A program made the position numbers and the translations under genes. The notes beneath the pieces are model-generated. The model was not told where the DNA came from, did not search any database, and saw nothing but the letters and a program-made list of their open reading frames with translations. Below, in pieces: positions 51,140 through 59,712 of a stretch of 64,000 bases of DNA (its first letter is position 1; each line of letters begins with the position of its first letter). Origin of the DNA: Roseinatronobacter monicus (GTDB lineage: Bacteria; Pseudomonadota; Alphaproteobacteria; Rhodobacterales; Rhodobacteraceae); NCBI RefSeq assembly GCF_006716865.1, contig NZ_VFPT01000006.1, forward strand, positions 62,001-126,000, given 5' to 3'.

Positions 51140-51631
51140 AGTGACCAGTCTGAAACTGGTTGCGCCTCTATTGGGAGTTTCTCAAGCCCGCAACCAGATT
51201 TGCCGCAGCGCAGCTTTGGTGGTTGTATTTTTAAAACGCCTGACTTGCGCCAGGCCTGTTGCGCGCTGCCCTTTTTTATTTGCCGCGCCTTGGGCGCGAA
51301 GACCTGCGGGGGATTTGGACAAGCCAAACGCCCCGCTTTGTTGCGCCGCGCAAGCGCGTCCGATCTGTGGGGACGCTGTCCCCCCCACGCAACCAGAAAA
51401 TACTGCGCCGCCTACGGGGCCGTGTCCTCGACCTGGCGGTCTGCGGGCCGCACCACCCCCTTGTCGGCTGGATTTTCAAGTTGCGTGGCCCCCCCCCTGC
51501 GTTCGCCACGTGGCAGGGTTTCAGGAGAGGGGCCGCTACGCGGAACCTCACCAGAAACCCATGCCCGATTTTAAGGGCACCCCAGACCGAAGGCCCAGAC
51601 CAAGGCGGGGATCGCTAGAAGGACACAAGAC
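51140..51631 (+). promoter_or_regulatory. Structured leader of ardC
   Basis: This long untranslated stretch has several hairpins: ACCAGTCTGAAACTGGT near 51145, CCTGACTTGCGCCAGG, and GCGTGGC/GCCACG near 51483-51511. At 51420-51450 it shares GTGTCCTCGACCTG and CGGTCTGCGGGCCGC with the 400-bp leader repeats, so it is a divergent relative of them. It ends at ardC. Confidence 0.6.
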
Positions 51632-52405
51632 ATGACAAAGTTTGATCTTTACGAGACCGTCACCACCGAAATCATCGCTTCTATTGAAGAGGGCACCCCC
51701 GCATGGCGCAAGCCGTGGACAGGTGAGGCAGGTGGCGCAGCTTTTCCTTTGCGCTCCAATGGCGAAGGCTATCGCGGAATCAATGTGTTGATGCTTTGGC
51801 TGGTCGCATCCAAGCGCGGATATCGTAGCGCCTATTGGTTCACATATCGCCAAGCGAAAGAGGCAGGCGCGCAGGTCAAGCGCGGCGCAAAGGGCGCAAC
51901 CGTGGTCAAATATGGCACCGTTGCGCGCGAAGACGAGGCGACCGGCACAGAAAAGGCCATTCCCTACCTGAAATCTTACACGGTATTCAACGCCGAGCAA
52001 ATCGAAGGTTTGCCCGCGTCATTCTATGGCATGGCAGCCGAGGAAGCGCGCGACCTTGGCACCAAGACGGACCCGGAGCTTGAGGCATTTTTTGCCGCAA
52101 CCGGCGCAGAGATCCGCACCAGCGAAGACCCGCGCGCCTATTATGACCTGATCGAGGATTTTATCCATATGCCCCCTGTCAACACGTTCCACAGCGCCGC
52201 CGGATATTTTTCAACCCTTGCCCATGAAAGTTGTCATTGGACAGGCGCGTCAAATCGCCTTGACCGGTTCGAGAAATTCAACGACCGCAAGGCATATGCG
52301 TTTGAAGAACTGATCGCCGAGATCGGAAATTGCATGGTTTGCGCCCATCTTGGCCTGACCCCCGACTTTGGCCAATCAGGCGCTTATATCAAGGGCTGGT
52401 TGCGC
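51632..52405 (+). pseudogene. ardC: ArdC-type antirestriction protein, 5' part
   Basis: The N-terminal 258 codons encode the ArdC ssDNA-binding domain (YETVTTEIIASIEEGTPAWR ... GYRGINVLMLW) and most of the metalloprotease-like domain, including the zinc site LAHESCHWTG and ELIAEIGNCM. ArdC-type proteins protect incoming plasmid DNA from restriction. The gene is broken by a RIT element right after KGWLR (stop at 52406 comes from the element). The missing end, ALQDDKRLIFKAAAE..., lies at 56271-56384 in frame. Confidence 0.9.
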
Positions 52406-52425
52406 TAATGGTGAGCTCATCATTA

Positions 52426-52460
52426 GCGCAATTATCGTGAGGACGGCATAATGCGGAGGA
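52426..52460 (+). repeat. RIT left inverted repeat (35 bp)
   Basis: Begins GCGCAATTATCGTGAGGACG and is a perfect inverse of 56236-56270. Confidence 0.93.
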
Positions 52461-52574
52461 GAATTTCGTAGCCCGTTTGATTTCAATGTGTTGGGCTGGG
52501 GTGCGGTTGCCCTTGCTGCGCATTATTTGAGACAAGAGGCTCCCTTGGTTGACCCAAAAACCAAGGAGAACCAA

Positions 52575-53813
52575 ATGTCATCATCGCAATCTGAGGAACT
52601 TTCCAAGCTTCGCGACACGCTGAGCCGTCAGCGCTATAGCCCTACTGTCATTCACAATTATTGCCTCTACGCGGGTCAATTCCTCGCTTATCTAGAAGAG
52701 CATGCGATTGACGTGCAGGACGTCACCCCGGACCTTGTCGCACGGTACCTGCGCCACGCAGTCCGGCAGTTCCAACTGGATCGCGGGCGCGCACCGGGGT
52801 CCAGCTGGGCATCAATCCCGCGGTCGGGCATTCACGCTTTGCTCCGCTCCGCTTTGTCAGAATGGCCGCCAGCGCCGCCTTCCATGACCGAAGCGGAGCG
52901 CTTCGCCCGCGATATCTGCGATCAGTATGAGCGATGGCTGCGGGCCGAACGCGGTCTCGCCGAGCCCTCGATCACGGCGCTGATGTGGGAGGCGCGCCAT
53001 TTTTGCAAATGGCTCATCCAGCGAAATGGGAAAGCCGGTTTTGCCGATCTGAGCGTGCGCCACATCGATGCCTACATGGATATCAGGGCGCCTGGCCTGG
53101 CTCGCAAATCGCTCAAGGACGTGGCCGAACGGTTGCGTGGCTTCCTGCGACATCTACACCGGAGCAAGCTGCATCCGGATGATCTCTCGGGTCATGTGAT
53201 TGCCCCGCTTCTCTACGCCTACGAGGGCATTCCGTCGGTCCTGACTGCGGATCAGATAACGGAGGTGCTTATACTTGCAGGGCAGGACAACTCGCCTTTG
53301 GGGTTGCGCGATCACGCGATCCTGCAGCTTCTTGCCAAGTATGGCCTTCGATCCGGTGAGGTCGGTCGCCTGCAGATCGAGGATATCAACTGGCGGTCGG
53401 ATACCATTCGGGTGCATCGCTCCAAATCCAATGCCACGGCTGTGCTGCCCTTGATGGAATCCGTAGGGGAAGCGATCCTGCGTTACCTGCGGGACGGCCG
53501 TCCGGACACTGATATGCGCACCGTCTTCGTGAGAAGCCGTGCGCCTTATCAACCGATGACGGCAGGCGGCCTCTATGGTGTGGTCAAGCGACGTCTCGCA
53601 GTCGCCGGAATTGAACCGGTCGGCAAGCGTGGTCCTCATGTCTTCCGCCATGCCCGCGCGGTCAGCATGCTGAGGGCATCCACCCCGCGCAAGATCATTG
53701 GCGATGTGCTGGGCCATCGATCCCCGGAAGCGACAGCTCCCTATCTGAAGCTCGCCACCGAGGACTTGCGTTCGATTGCTATCAACCTTCCAGGTCTGGA
53801 GGTGAAGCAATGA
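52575..53813 (+). CDS. ritA: RIT tyrosine recombinase A
   Basis: This phage-integrase-type recombinase of about 412 residues has an N-terminal SAM-like region and a catalytic domain with Arg in LRSGEVGRL, HVFRHARA (HxxR) and the Tyr in LGHRSPEATAPYLKLA. The ATG at 52575 has AAGGAG six bases upstream. It overlaps ritB by 4 bp. All three recombinases are thought to be needed for RIT movement. Confidence 0.9.
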   Translation: MSSSQSEELSKLRDTLSRQRYSPTVIHNYCLYAGQFLAYLEEHAIDVQDVTPDLVARYLRHAVRQFQLDRGRAPGSSWASIPRSGIHALLRSALSEWPPAPPSMTEAERFARDICDQYERWLRAERGLAEPSITALMWEARHFCKWLIQRNGKAGFADLSVRHIDAYMDIRAPGLARKSLKDVAERLRGFLRHLHRSKLHPDDLSGHVIAPLLYAYEGIPSVLTADQITEVLILAGQDNSPLGLRDHAILQLLAKYGLRSGEVGRLQIEDINWRSDTIRVHRSKSNATAVLPLMESVGEAILRYLRDGRPDTDMRTVFVRSRAPYQPMTAGGLYGVVKRRLAVAGIEPVGKRGPHVFRHARAVSMLRASTPRKIIGDVLGHRSPEATAPYLKLATEDLRSIAINLPGLEVKQ

Positions 53814-55174
53814 CGCGCTGGCCTGAAGATGGCGATGTGATCATCGAGAACTACATCGCCCAGCTTCCACTGCATTACGCGATAACGCCAATCTACTATC
53901 GCCAGGCGCTGAACAGCTTCTGGCAGGCGGTGTTGCGGTTTGGCGCAACCGACCAGCAAACACTTGAATACTGGCTGCGTGAGCGCGGTGAGGTCTGGGC
54001 CCATTCAACGGTGCAGAACCGCGCCCGGATTGTGGCCCGTTTCCTTGATACTCTGGCGGATGATGGAAGAATTACCAGCAACCCGATCTCCGACCTTCGC
54101 CGCAACTATAATGCCAGTAGCGACACCGGCGTTGTCAGGGCCTTGATGTCCCCCAATCCCGATCGGGCGCTCGAGGCATTGCGACAACCCCGACCCTACG
54201 CGAGTTCGTTGGGCGAGTTGATGCGCGACCATGTCGAGCGGATGCAGCGCCGGGGATATCGATATGAGGCGGCCGATGTCATTTGCCGCCGGTTCGACCG
54301 CTTTTTACAGCAAAGGCGCGATCTCGATGACCAGCCGCTGGAGATCATGCTCGAGCACTACCGCCGGGTAAAGGCGAACGCGAACCATCTGGCCGAATGC
54401 GAGAAATTGGCCCGTATCCTGAACAAGGTCCTGTGTCACGACGATCCATCACGGCCCGAAAGGCGACCGGACAACCGGCCAGTGAAGCAGGTTGCTCGCG
54501 GCTGGCGGCGTCCGCATATCTACAGCCCCGAGGACATCCAGAAACTGCTTGCAATCGCCCGGACCTACCCGTCGCCGCGCGCTCCTTCGCGTCCGATCAA
54601 CCTCTACACGATGCTGGTTCTGACCTATTGCGCCGGATTGCGAATTGGCGAGATTGCAAGGCTGACACTTGGCGACGTTGACATGCAGGTGGGGAGCATC
54701 GCGATCCGGGAAACGAAGTTCTTCAAATCCCGCATCCTGCCGCTGTCGGAGAGCGCGATGGATGCCTTGTCTGCGCTTCTCAAGGCGCGGCAGGAGGCCA
54801 ACGTCTCGCGTAGCCTTGACGCTGGCTTGTTCTGGCATGATCAGAATAACCGGCAGTACTGTCGGGCATCCATCAGCACCCACTTCGTCGCCATTCTGCG
54901 CATGGCTGGTTTGAAACCAGCCGCAGGCAAGATCGGGCCACGCATCCATGATCTGCGCCATACTTTCGTTGTTCACCGGATCCTCGACTGGTATCGGCAA
55001 GGCGTAAATCCGCAGGAAAAACTGCCGTATCTCGCCACGTACCTGGGCCATCGCGACATCAACTCAACCCTGGTTTACATCACCGTAACCCAGGAGCTGT
55101 TGCACGAAGCGAGTGAGAGGTTCCGGTCCTTCGCTTCGCCCGGTAATGCTGAACCGGTGGAGGTGACATCATGA
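53810..55174 (+). CDS. ritB: RIT tyrosine recombinase B
   Basis: This 454-residue tyrosine recombinase has LRIGEIARL (first Arg), IHDLRHTFVVHR (HxxR region) and the Tyr in LGHRDINSTLVYITV. It is coupled by 4-bp overlaps to ritA and ritC. It has a long N-terminal region typical of the middle RIT enzyme. Intact. Confidence 0.9.
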   Translation: MTRWPEDGDVIIENYIAQLPLHYAITPIYYRQALNSFWQAVLRFGATDQQTLEYWLRERGEVWAHSTVQNRARIVARFLDTLADDGRITSNPISDLRRNYNASSDTGVVRALMSPNPDRALEALRQPRPYASSLGELMRDHVERMQRRGYRYEAADVICRRFDRFLQQRRDLDDQPLEIMLEHYRRVKANANHLAECEKLARILNKVLCHDDPSRPERRPDNRPVKQVARGWRRPHIYSPEDIQKLLAIARTYPSPRAPSRPINLYTMLVLTYCAGLRIGEIARLTLGDVDMQVGSIAIRETKFFKSRILPLSESAMDALSALLKARQEANVSRSLDAGLFWHDQNNRQYCRASISTHFVAILRMAGLKPAAGKIGPRIHDLRHTFVVHRILDWYRQGVNPQEKLPYLATYLGHRDINSTLVYITVTQELLHEASERFRSFASPGNAEPVEVTS

Positions 55175-56169
55175 AATCTGATCCGCTCCCACAGTTGCTG
55201 CGCATGTTCTTCACCGATTGGATGGTCCAGCAACGCAACGCGTCCCAACACACCGTCAAATCCTATCGGGATACCTGGCGGCTCTTTCTGCGTTTTGTCG
55301 CGGACCGGCGTGGCAAGCCGGTTGTTCGTCTGGCGCTGAGCGAATTGACCGCGGCAGAGGTCATCGCCTTCCTGCAATATCTTGAGATCGAACGCGGTGA
55401 CACCATCGGTACCCGGAACTGCCGTCTTGCGGCCCTGCGCGGCTTCTTTGGCTTCGTGGCGACACGCGAACCGCAGCTCATGGCGCAATGCGCGGAGGTT
55501 TTGAACGTGCCGACGAAAAAAGCGCCGATCCGCGCGCCAGACTACCTTGAACCCGAAGAGGTGCAGGCGATCCTGGCGCAACCCGACCAGTCCACGTTGA
55601 TCGGCCAGCGAGACCATACCTTGCTGTCGGTTCTATACAATACTGGCGCGCGTATCCAGGAAGCGCTCGACCTTTGCCCCCAGGCGATCAGGTTCGATGC
55701 TCCGGCCTGCGTGCGATTGTACGGGAAAGGCCGTAAAGAACGGATCAGCCCGCTTTGGCCGGAGACGGTCGCCTTGCTGAAGTCGCTGCTTGAGCGAACA
55801 CCGAGGCCGGTCGATGCGCCACTCTTCGTGAACCGCTATGGCAAACCGCTGAGCGCCTCCGGCGTGCGGTTCAAGCTTGCGGAATATGTCCGGGCGGCTG
55901 AGAAGACCGTGCCAACCTTGGTGGCAAAACAAGTGACGCCACACAGCTTCCGGCACGCAACAGCCGTGCACCTGGTCGCCGCCGGCGTGGACGTCACGGT
56001 GATCCGCAGCTGGCTGGGTCATGTCAGCCTCGAGACCACAAACCACTACGCCCAGGCCAACTTGGAGACCAAACGCAAGGCGCTAGAGCGGGTCGAAAGA
56101 CCAAAGACCGATAGTCCGCCATCGTGGCGGCGCGACGAGAGCGTGCTCGACTGGTTGGACACACTCTGA
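55171..56169 (+). CDS. ritC: RIT tyrosine recombinase C
   Basis: This 332-residue XerC-like recombinase has TGARIQEALDL (first Arg), PHSFRHATAVHL (HxxR) and LGHVSLETTNHYAQAN (Tyr). The core-binding domain lies in the first 110 residues. It starts in a 4-bp overlap with ritB. A space of about 65 bp separates it from the right inverted repeat. Confidence 0.92.
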   Translation: MKSDPLPQLLRMFFTDWMVQQRNASQHTVKSYRDTWRLFLRFVADRRGKPVVRLALSELTAAEVIAFLQYLEIERGDTIGTRNCRLAALRGFFGFVATREPQLMAQCAEVLNVPTKKAPIRAPDYLEPEEVQAILAQPDQSTLIGQRDHTLLSVLYNTGARIQEALDLCPQAIRFDAPACVRLYGKGRKERISPLWPETVALLKSLLERTPRPVDAPLFVNRYGKPLSASGVRFKLAEYVRAAEKTVPTLVAKQVTPHSFRHATAVHLVAAGVDVTVIRSWLGHVSLETTNHYAQANLETKRKALERVERPKTDSPPSWRRDESVLDWLDTL

Positions 56170-56235
56170 CGCGCATCAAAGATAATGCGGAGGAAAAATG
56201 CGGGAAGTACCGAGAAACAAGGGGCTTGTCGGACG

Positions 56236-56270
56236 TCCTCCGCATTATGCCGTCCTCACGATAATTGCGC
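56236..56270 (-). repeat. RIT right inverted repeat (35 bp)
   Basis: Perfect inverse of 52426-52460. It ends at the junction to the ardC 3' part. Confidence 0.93.
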
Positions 56271-56384
56271 GCCTTGCAAGATGACAAGCGTCTGATCTTC
56301 AAAGCCGCCGCCGAAGCCCAGAAAGCCGCCGATTACTTGATGGACGCGCAGGCACAGCAGAACGAAGTACGCGCCGCAGCGTGA
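56271..56384 (+). pseudogene. ardC: ArdC-type antirestriction protein, 3' part
   Basis: The frame ALQDDKRLIFKAAAEAQKAA followed by DYL...NEVRAAA is the typical C-terminal helix of ArdC proteins. It continues the codons cut off at 52405 by the RIT element. A terminator follows. Confidence 0.88.
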
Positions 56385-56396
56385 TCAGGAACCAAC

Positions 56397-56434
56397 AGGC
56401 CCGCCCCCAGAGCAAGGGGCGGGTTTTTTGCAAA
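56397..56434 (+). terminator. Rho-independent terminator of ardC
   Basis: CCCGCCCCC/AGGGGCGGG hairpin followed by TTTTTT. Confidence 0.9.
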
Positions 56435-56499
56435 CCGAAGGGCCAGGGGGATGACCGCGCGCGCCCCGACCTGCGGGCGAGACGCGCGCGGCCCTGTGC

Positions 56500-56715
56500 C
56501 TACGCGGCACCTGCGGCCTGTGTCGCTTTTGCTCCACAGGCGACAATCGGCACCTTCATGATATGCCCCCCCTCGAACGATGTGGGCGGTATCAGCCAGC
56601 GCATCTCTGTTTCGCCGGTATTCCATTGATACAGAATGCCTATCTGTCTGTTAATAAGGCCTTCTTTCAGTTCATAAATGTCATGTGTTAGTTTCGCAGT
56701 CTGTTTCTTGTTCAT
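56500..56715 (-). CDS. Small protein, unrecognised
   Basis: The 71-residue product begins MNKKQTAKLTHDIYELKEGL. The ATG at 56715 has GAGGAA just upstream. The helical N-terminus is followed by a beta stretch (IGILYQWNTGETEMRWLIPP). It lies downstream of the parA operon on the same strand, 160 bp after the secreted-protein gene. No function assigned. Confidence 0.5.
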   Translation of the reverse strand: MNKKQTAKLTHDIYELKEGLINRQIGILYQWNTGETEMRWLIPPTSFEGGHIMKVPIVACGAKATQAAGAA

Positions 56716-56878
56716 GTCTTCCTCATGGTCAAAGCCGGATAGCAACCGCTATCCGGCCTGCCCTCTGGCGAAGACGGGGGTAGCAACGACAAGAAAAATC
56801 GACGGGGTTGGTGCGGCCCGCAGCGAAGCGAGGACACGGCCCTGTCTATTTTTCTTGGCGGCGCGAGGGGCTGGCCCC

Positions 56879-57289
56879 TTAGCTTGTGCAGCCGTGATCT
56901 GGTTGACTGTCTGGGGTCATATTCCAGCTTTGATCTTCTGTGCGGATGGTGAACGCGGCACCCGAAGATATCAAATCAAGCATTGCTGCCCATGTTTCGG
57001 GCGGTGCGATCCGCTTGAGCAGACTGTCAGCAATCAAGGACAACTCGACCTTTTGCGACGCACTCTCAAGCACCACCTGTCTTTCTACCGCATCCTGCTC
57101 AAATTCGAGCAGCAAATATTGTTGGGGATATTCATAAGCATTGTCCGGGTCGCAAACCAACGTGAGGCGTGCGCCCTCACCCTGAAGAGTATGCGCAACA
57201 ATCCCGCGCGTCTCCATACGCTCCCATTCCATCGCATAAGCCGCGATGGGCATCACGCAGGTTGCTGCAATCAAAAGCGTCTTGCCCAT
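56879..57289 (-). CDS. Exported protein at the end of the par operon
   Basis: This 136-residue product has an N-terminal signal sequence (KTLLIAATCVMPIAAYA) followed by a soluble beta-rich domain with few Cys. It begins one base after the stop of the second RHH gene, so it is translated from the par operon. An exported protein in a partition operon is unusual; surface exclusion or a transfer-related role is possible, but unproven. Confidence 0.65.
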   Translation of the reverse strand: MGKTLLIAATCVMPIAAYAMEWERMETRGIVAHTLQGEGARLTLVCDPDNAYEYPQQYLLLEFEQDAVERQVVLESASQKVELSLIADSLLKRIAPPETWAAMLDLISSGAAFTIRTEDQSWNMTPDSQPDHGCTS

Positions 57290-57290
57290 C

Positions 57291-57695
57291 TCAGAGTGCT
57301 CTCTTCACTTTGGCGATGGCTTCATCAAGAGCAGGTATCCATGCCGAGGTGATTTGTCCGCGAACCAGCTCTGATAGTGGCAATGCGTCCAGAGGGTCTT
57401 TCGCCGCTTTGCGCAGCTTCACTATCGTGGCGGGCGCAACAGTAAAGTTCCACACTATGTGGTGCTGCTTCCAATAGGCTAAGTCGGGGGCCGCGACATA
57501 TTCCTCGATGCGAGGGGTGGTTTTGCGCGCGGCCTTCATCGCCCCCTTCAAAATCAGGTCAATCCGATAACCTTCTTGCTCAAGCATCTCCAAGTCGGCC
57601 TGATGCCGTTCCAGTGGCATGAGCCTGAACGACGACCGAACGGCGTTTTTCGTATTGGTGGAATTATCATCTGACAGTTTTCGCGCCTCGCCCAT
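57291..57695 (-). CDS. RHH-like DNA-binding protein, paralogue 2
   Basis: This 134-residue protein shares its last 115 residues with the upstream gene (identical tail ending ITSAWIPALDEAIAKVKRAL). The segment SSFRLMPLERHQADLEMLEQ followed by RIDLILKGAMKAARK has strand-helix-helix character as in ribbon-helix-helix dimers. The long acidic/Pro-rich head of paralogue 1 is missing. The ATG is one base after the previous stop. It is a recent tandem duplicate, perhaps with an altered binding or regulatory role. Confidence 0.65.
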   Translation of the reverse strand: MGEARKLSDDNSTNTKNAVRSSFRLMPLERHQADLEMLEQEGYRIDLILKGAMKAARKTTPRIEEYVAAPDLAYWKQHHIVWNFTVAPATIVKLRKAAKDPLDALPLSELVRGQITSAWIPALDEAIAKVKRAL

Positions 57696-57696
57696 G

Positions 57697-58293
57697 TCAG
57701 AGTGCTCTCTTCACTTTAGCGATGGCTTCATCAAGAGCAGGTATCCATGCCGAGGTGATTTGTCCGCGAACCAGCTCTGATAGTGGCAATGCGTCGAGAG
57801 GGTCTTTCGCTGCCGCCCGCAACTTTGCTATCGTATCATTCGTAACAGAAAAAGCCCATCTTACGTGGTGCTTCTTCCAATAGGCCAAGTCGGGCGGCGG
57901 GACATACTCCTCAATGCGGGGGGTGTTTTTCCGCGCGGCCTTCATCGCCCCCTTCAGAATAAGGTCAATCTGATAACCTTCTTGCTCTAGCATCTCCAAG
58001 TCAGCCCGATGCCGTTCCAGTGGCATGAGCCTGAACGTAGACCGAGCAACGTTTTCTGGGGCGGTGTCGATTGTGTGCGCAGATTTTTCCCGCACTGGCG
58101 CGGGCGGCGTGCTGCTTTCCGGTCCAGTGATTTTTTCCGCGCTGTTGTCTTCTCTCGCTTGAGGCGATTTCGGCCCTCTCGGTTTTGCGTCTTCCAGTGG
58201 AATGATCGGCTGCTGCTTTGGCAGCACTTTGAAGATAGCGTGCTCGTGGTCTGGGTCTGGCGCGAGAATTTTGGGCTTTTTCCGACCTGTCAT
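57697..58293 (-). CDS. RHH-like centromere-binding protein candidate (ParB-type partner), paralogue 1
   Basis: This 198-residue protein has a Pro-rich disordered head (about 80 residues) and a DNA-binding C-terminal part: STFRLMPLERHRADLEMLEQ plus QIDLILKGAMKAARK, the strand-helix-helix plan of RHH proteins. It overlaps parA by 4 bp, the position of a ParB-type partner in type Ib partition systems; VirC2 next to VirC1 has the same layout. The heptad array upstream of parA is its likely binding site. The family call rests on pattern only. Confidence 0.6.
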   Translation of the reverse strand: MTGRKKPKILAPDPDHEHAIFKVLPKQQPIIPLEDAKPRGPKSPQAREDNSAEKITGPESSTPPAPVREKSAHTIDTAPENVARSTFRLMPLERHRADLEMLEQEGYQIDLILKGAMKAARKNTPRIEEYVPPPDLAYWKKHHVRWAFSVTNDTIAKLRAAAKDPLDALPLSELVRGQITSAWIPALDEAIAKVKRAL

Positions 58294-59066
58294 GCTGCAC
58301 TCTCCTCACCATCCTCGTCGCTCAACCCCCTCTTAAGCAATTCGACAAACAGAAACTTGGCTTCGTCGAGCGCTGCCTCGTAGGGTGCCGCCTGCCCTCG
58401 CTTCAGCCCATTGGGTGATGCTGCCAGCCGATTTGCGACTGGCCGCAACAGTCCCGAGACTTCCATGTTGGTATAGACTTTTCGTTCCTTCAGGAAATAC
58501 GGGAACAGCGGGAATGACGCTTTGGCATCCTGGAAAATCTGTCGCTCGGTGGGGCCAAGCTTTAATCCACCCTCATGGGTCGCGACCTTGTTGATGATCA
58601 CGAACAACCGCGCCAAAGCGCTCGCGTCGTCCACTCTTGCTGTCAGCTTGTCATACCATGCCACTGTTTTTGTAGTTGAGCGATAGTTGTGGCCGGTCAA
58701 CATGCATGGTGTGACAATCAAATTTGCCTGAACCGCGATTTCATCAGCTTGCCGCCCCCCCACACCAGCGGTGTCAATGATTATGAAATCTACGCTTTGC
58801 CGCCGGAAGGCGTCGTCAATCGCAGCATCTAAATGATCGCTGTCCGGGGCGACTTTGCACGTCATGAATTCCGACCCGTTTCCGGCAGCTTCCGCGTCCT
58901 GTGCCCAGCCGGAGAGCGATCTTTGATCGTCCGTGTCAATAAGAAGGACGCTTTTACCCATGTCTGTAATTGCGGACGCGAGTGCGGAGCACAGGGTTGT
59001 CTTGCCGCTCCCGCCCTTGATGCCGATCACGGCTAATACGATCGGGTCTGCTGTCTGTTCTGCCAT
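58290..59066 (-). CDS. parA: ParA/VirC1-type partition ATPase
   Basis: This ParA/MinD-type ATPase of about 258 residues has a deviant Walker A (KGGSGKTT) near residue 17, LLIDTDDQRSL, and FIIIDTAGVGG as Walker B. The size and sequence style fit VirC1/small ParA proteins without an N-terminal HTH. It moves plasmid copies apart on the nucleoid or brings DNA to the transfer site. The ATG at 59066 (AAGGGG upstream) is preferred over 59111. It heads a four- to five-gene operon and lies 60-105 bp from the heptad array. Confidence 0.87.
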   Translation of the reverse strand: MAEQTADPIVLAVIGIKGGSGKTTLCSALASAITDMGKSVLLIDTDDQRSLSGWAQDAEAAGNGSEFMTCKVAPDSDHLDAAIDDAFRRQSVDFIIIDTAGVGGRQADEIAVQANLIVTPCMLTGHNYRSTTKTVAWYDKLTARVDDASALARLFVIINKVATHEGGLKLGPTERQIFQDAKASFPLFPYFLKERKVYTNMEVSGLLRPVANRLAASPNGLKRGQAAPYEAALDEAKFLFVELLKRGLSDEDGEESAA

Positions 59067-59170
59067 CGTCTTGCCCCTTCGTGTTCTGGTGTCGCTGAGC
59101 TTGCCGCCCATTGTATGATCTGCGTGCTAAATTATCCGCTCCCTGTTACTTAGTCCAGCGTTCCCCGAAT

Positions 59171-59464
59171 AGCATTCGACATTTAGCATTTAGCGCGTAG
59201 CATCTGACATTAGGCATCTGGCATTTGAATCGCTGCTCGTAACATCTGGCATACAGCATTCGCCCTTCAGCATATAACGTGTAACATGTGGCATCTAGCA
59301 TGCGCCTGATAGCATATGGCATCCCACATATGGCATACGCCCTTTGGCAAGTAGCATTTAGCAGTAGACATGTAGCATGCGCCATATAGCAACCGGCATA
59401 TGGCATACGCCCTTTGGCATGTAGGATTTAGCATGTAGCATGCGCCGTATCACATTTGGCATAT
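59171..59464. repeat. Array of 42 contiguous 7-bp repeats, candidate centromere (parS)
   Basis: Reading in steps of seven from 59171 gives 42 units without any insertion or deletion, consensus RRCATNN (most often AGCATNN or GGCATNN); 28 units carry CAT at positions 3-5. Units 24-31 and 34-40 are a higher-order duplication. The array lies between parA and the mobilisation genes. Contiguous heptads bound by an RHH protein form the centromere and promoter site in the omega/delta partition system of pSM19035, though with a different heptad; the same role is likely here. Confidence 0.8.
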
Positions 59465-59625
59465 GAGCCCTTTTAAAGCCCACAGAGCTGCTTTTGGCTC
59501 GCTGCCTCCCAAGCCGCGAAGATAAGCAGTACCGCCCCTGAGCGCGCCCCTGAGCGCCTTTGGGGCACTGCTGTGCGGGCGGAGCGCCAATTCGCCGTTC
59601 TTCATCTCTGCTGCGCTTGAATTGA

Positions 59626-59660
59626 CAACAAGGGGGCTTTGCAAGCCCTGATCCTTGTTG
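59626..59660 (+). other. Nested hairpin, candidate oriT
   Basis: CAACAAGG pairs with CCTTGTTG and inside it GGGCTT pairs with AAGCCC around a 3-base loop. It lies about 50 bp upstream of the mobC-like gene and 160 bp from the heptad array, the usual place of an origin of transfer. There is no T-run to suggest a terminator. The nick site cannot be identified. Confidence 0.5.
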
Positions 59661-59712
59661 ACGCTGGTTTGGTGAGGATGTAGTTAGATGTGTGTTGTAT
59701 GGCAGGAAATGG

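Larger units (their letters stand above)
52406..56270 (+). mobile_element. RIT element (three tyrosine recombinases)
   Basis: This recombinase-in-trio element carries three overlapping tyrosine recombinase genes between perfect 35-bp inverted repeats (52426-52460 and 56236-56270, starting GCGCAATTATCGTGAGGACG). Next to the left repeat lies a palindrome GCGCTAATG/CATTAGCGC. A 6-bp TTGCGC occurs at both junctions, which looks like a target duplication. The insertion splits ardC, and precise removal restores its frame. The length of 3.9 kb is typical for RIT. Confidence 0.9.

Noticed and set aside
59171..59464. CRISPR array
   Set aside because: Units are 7 bp without spacers, and no cas genes are present.
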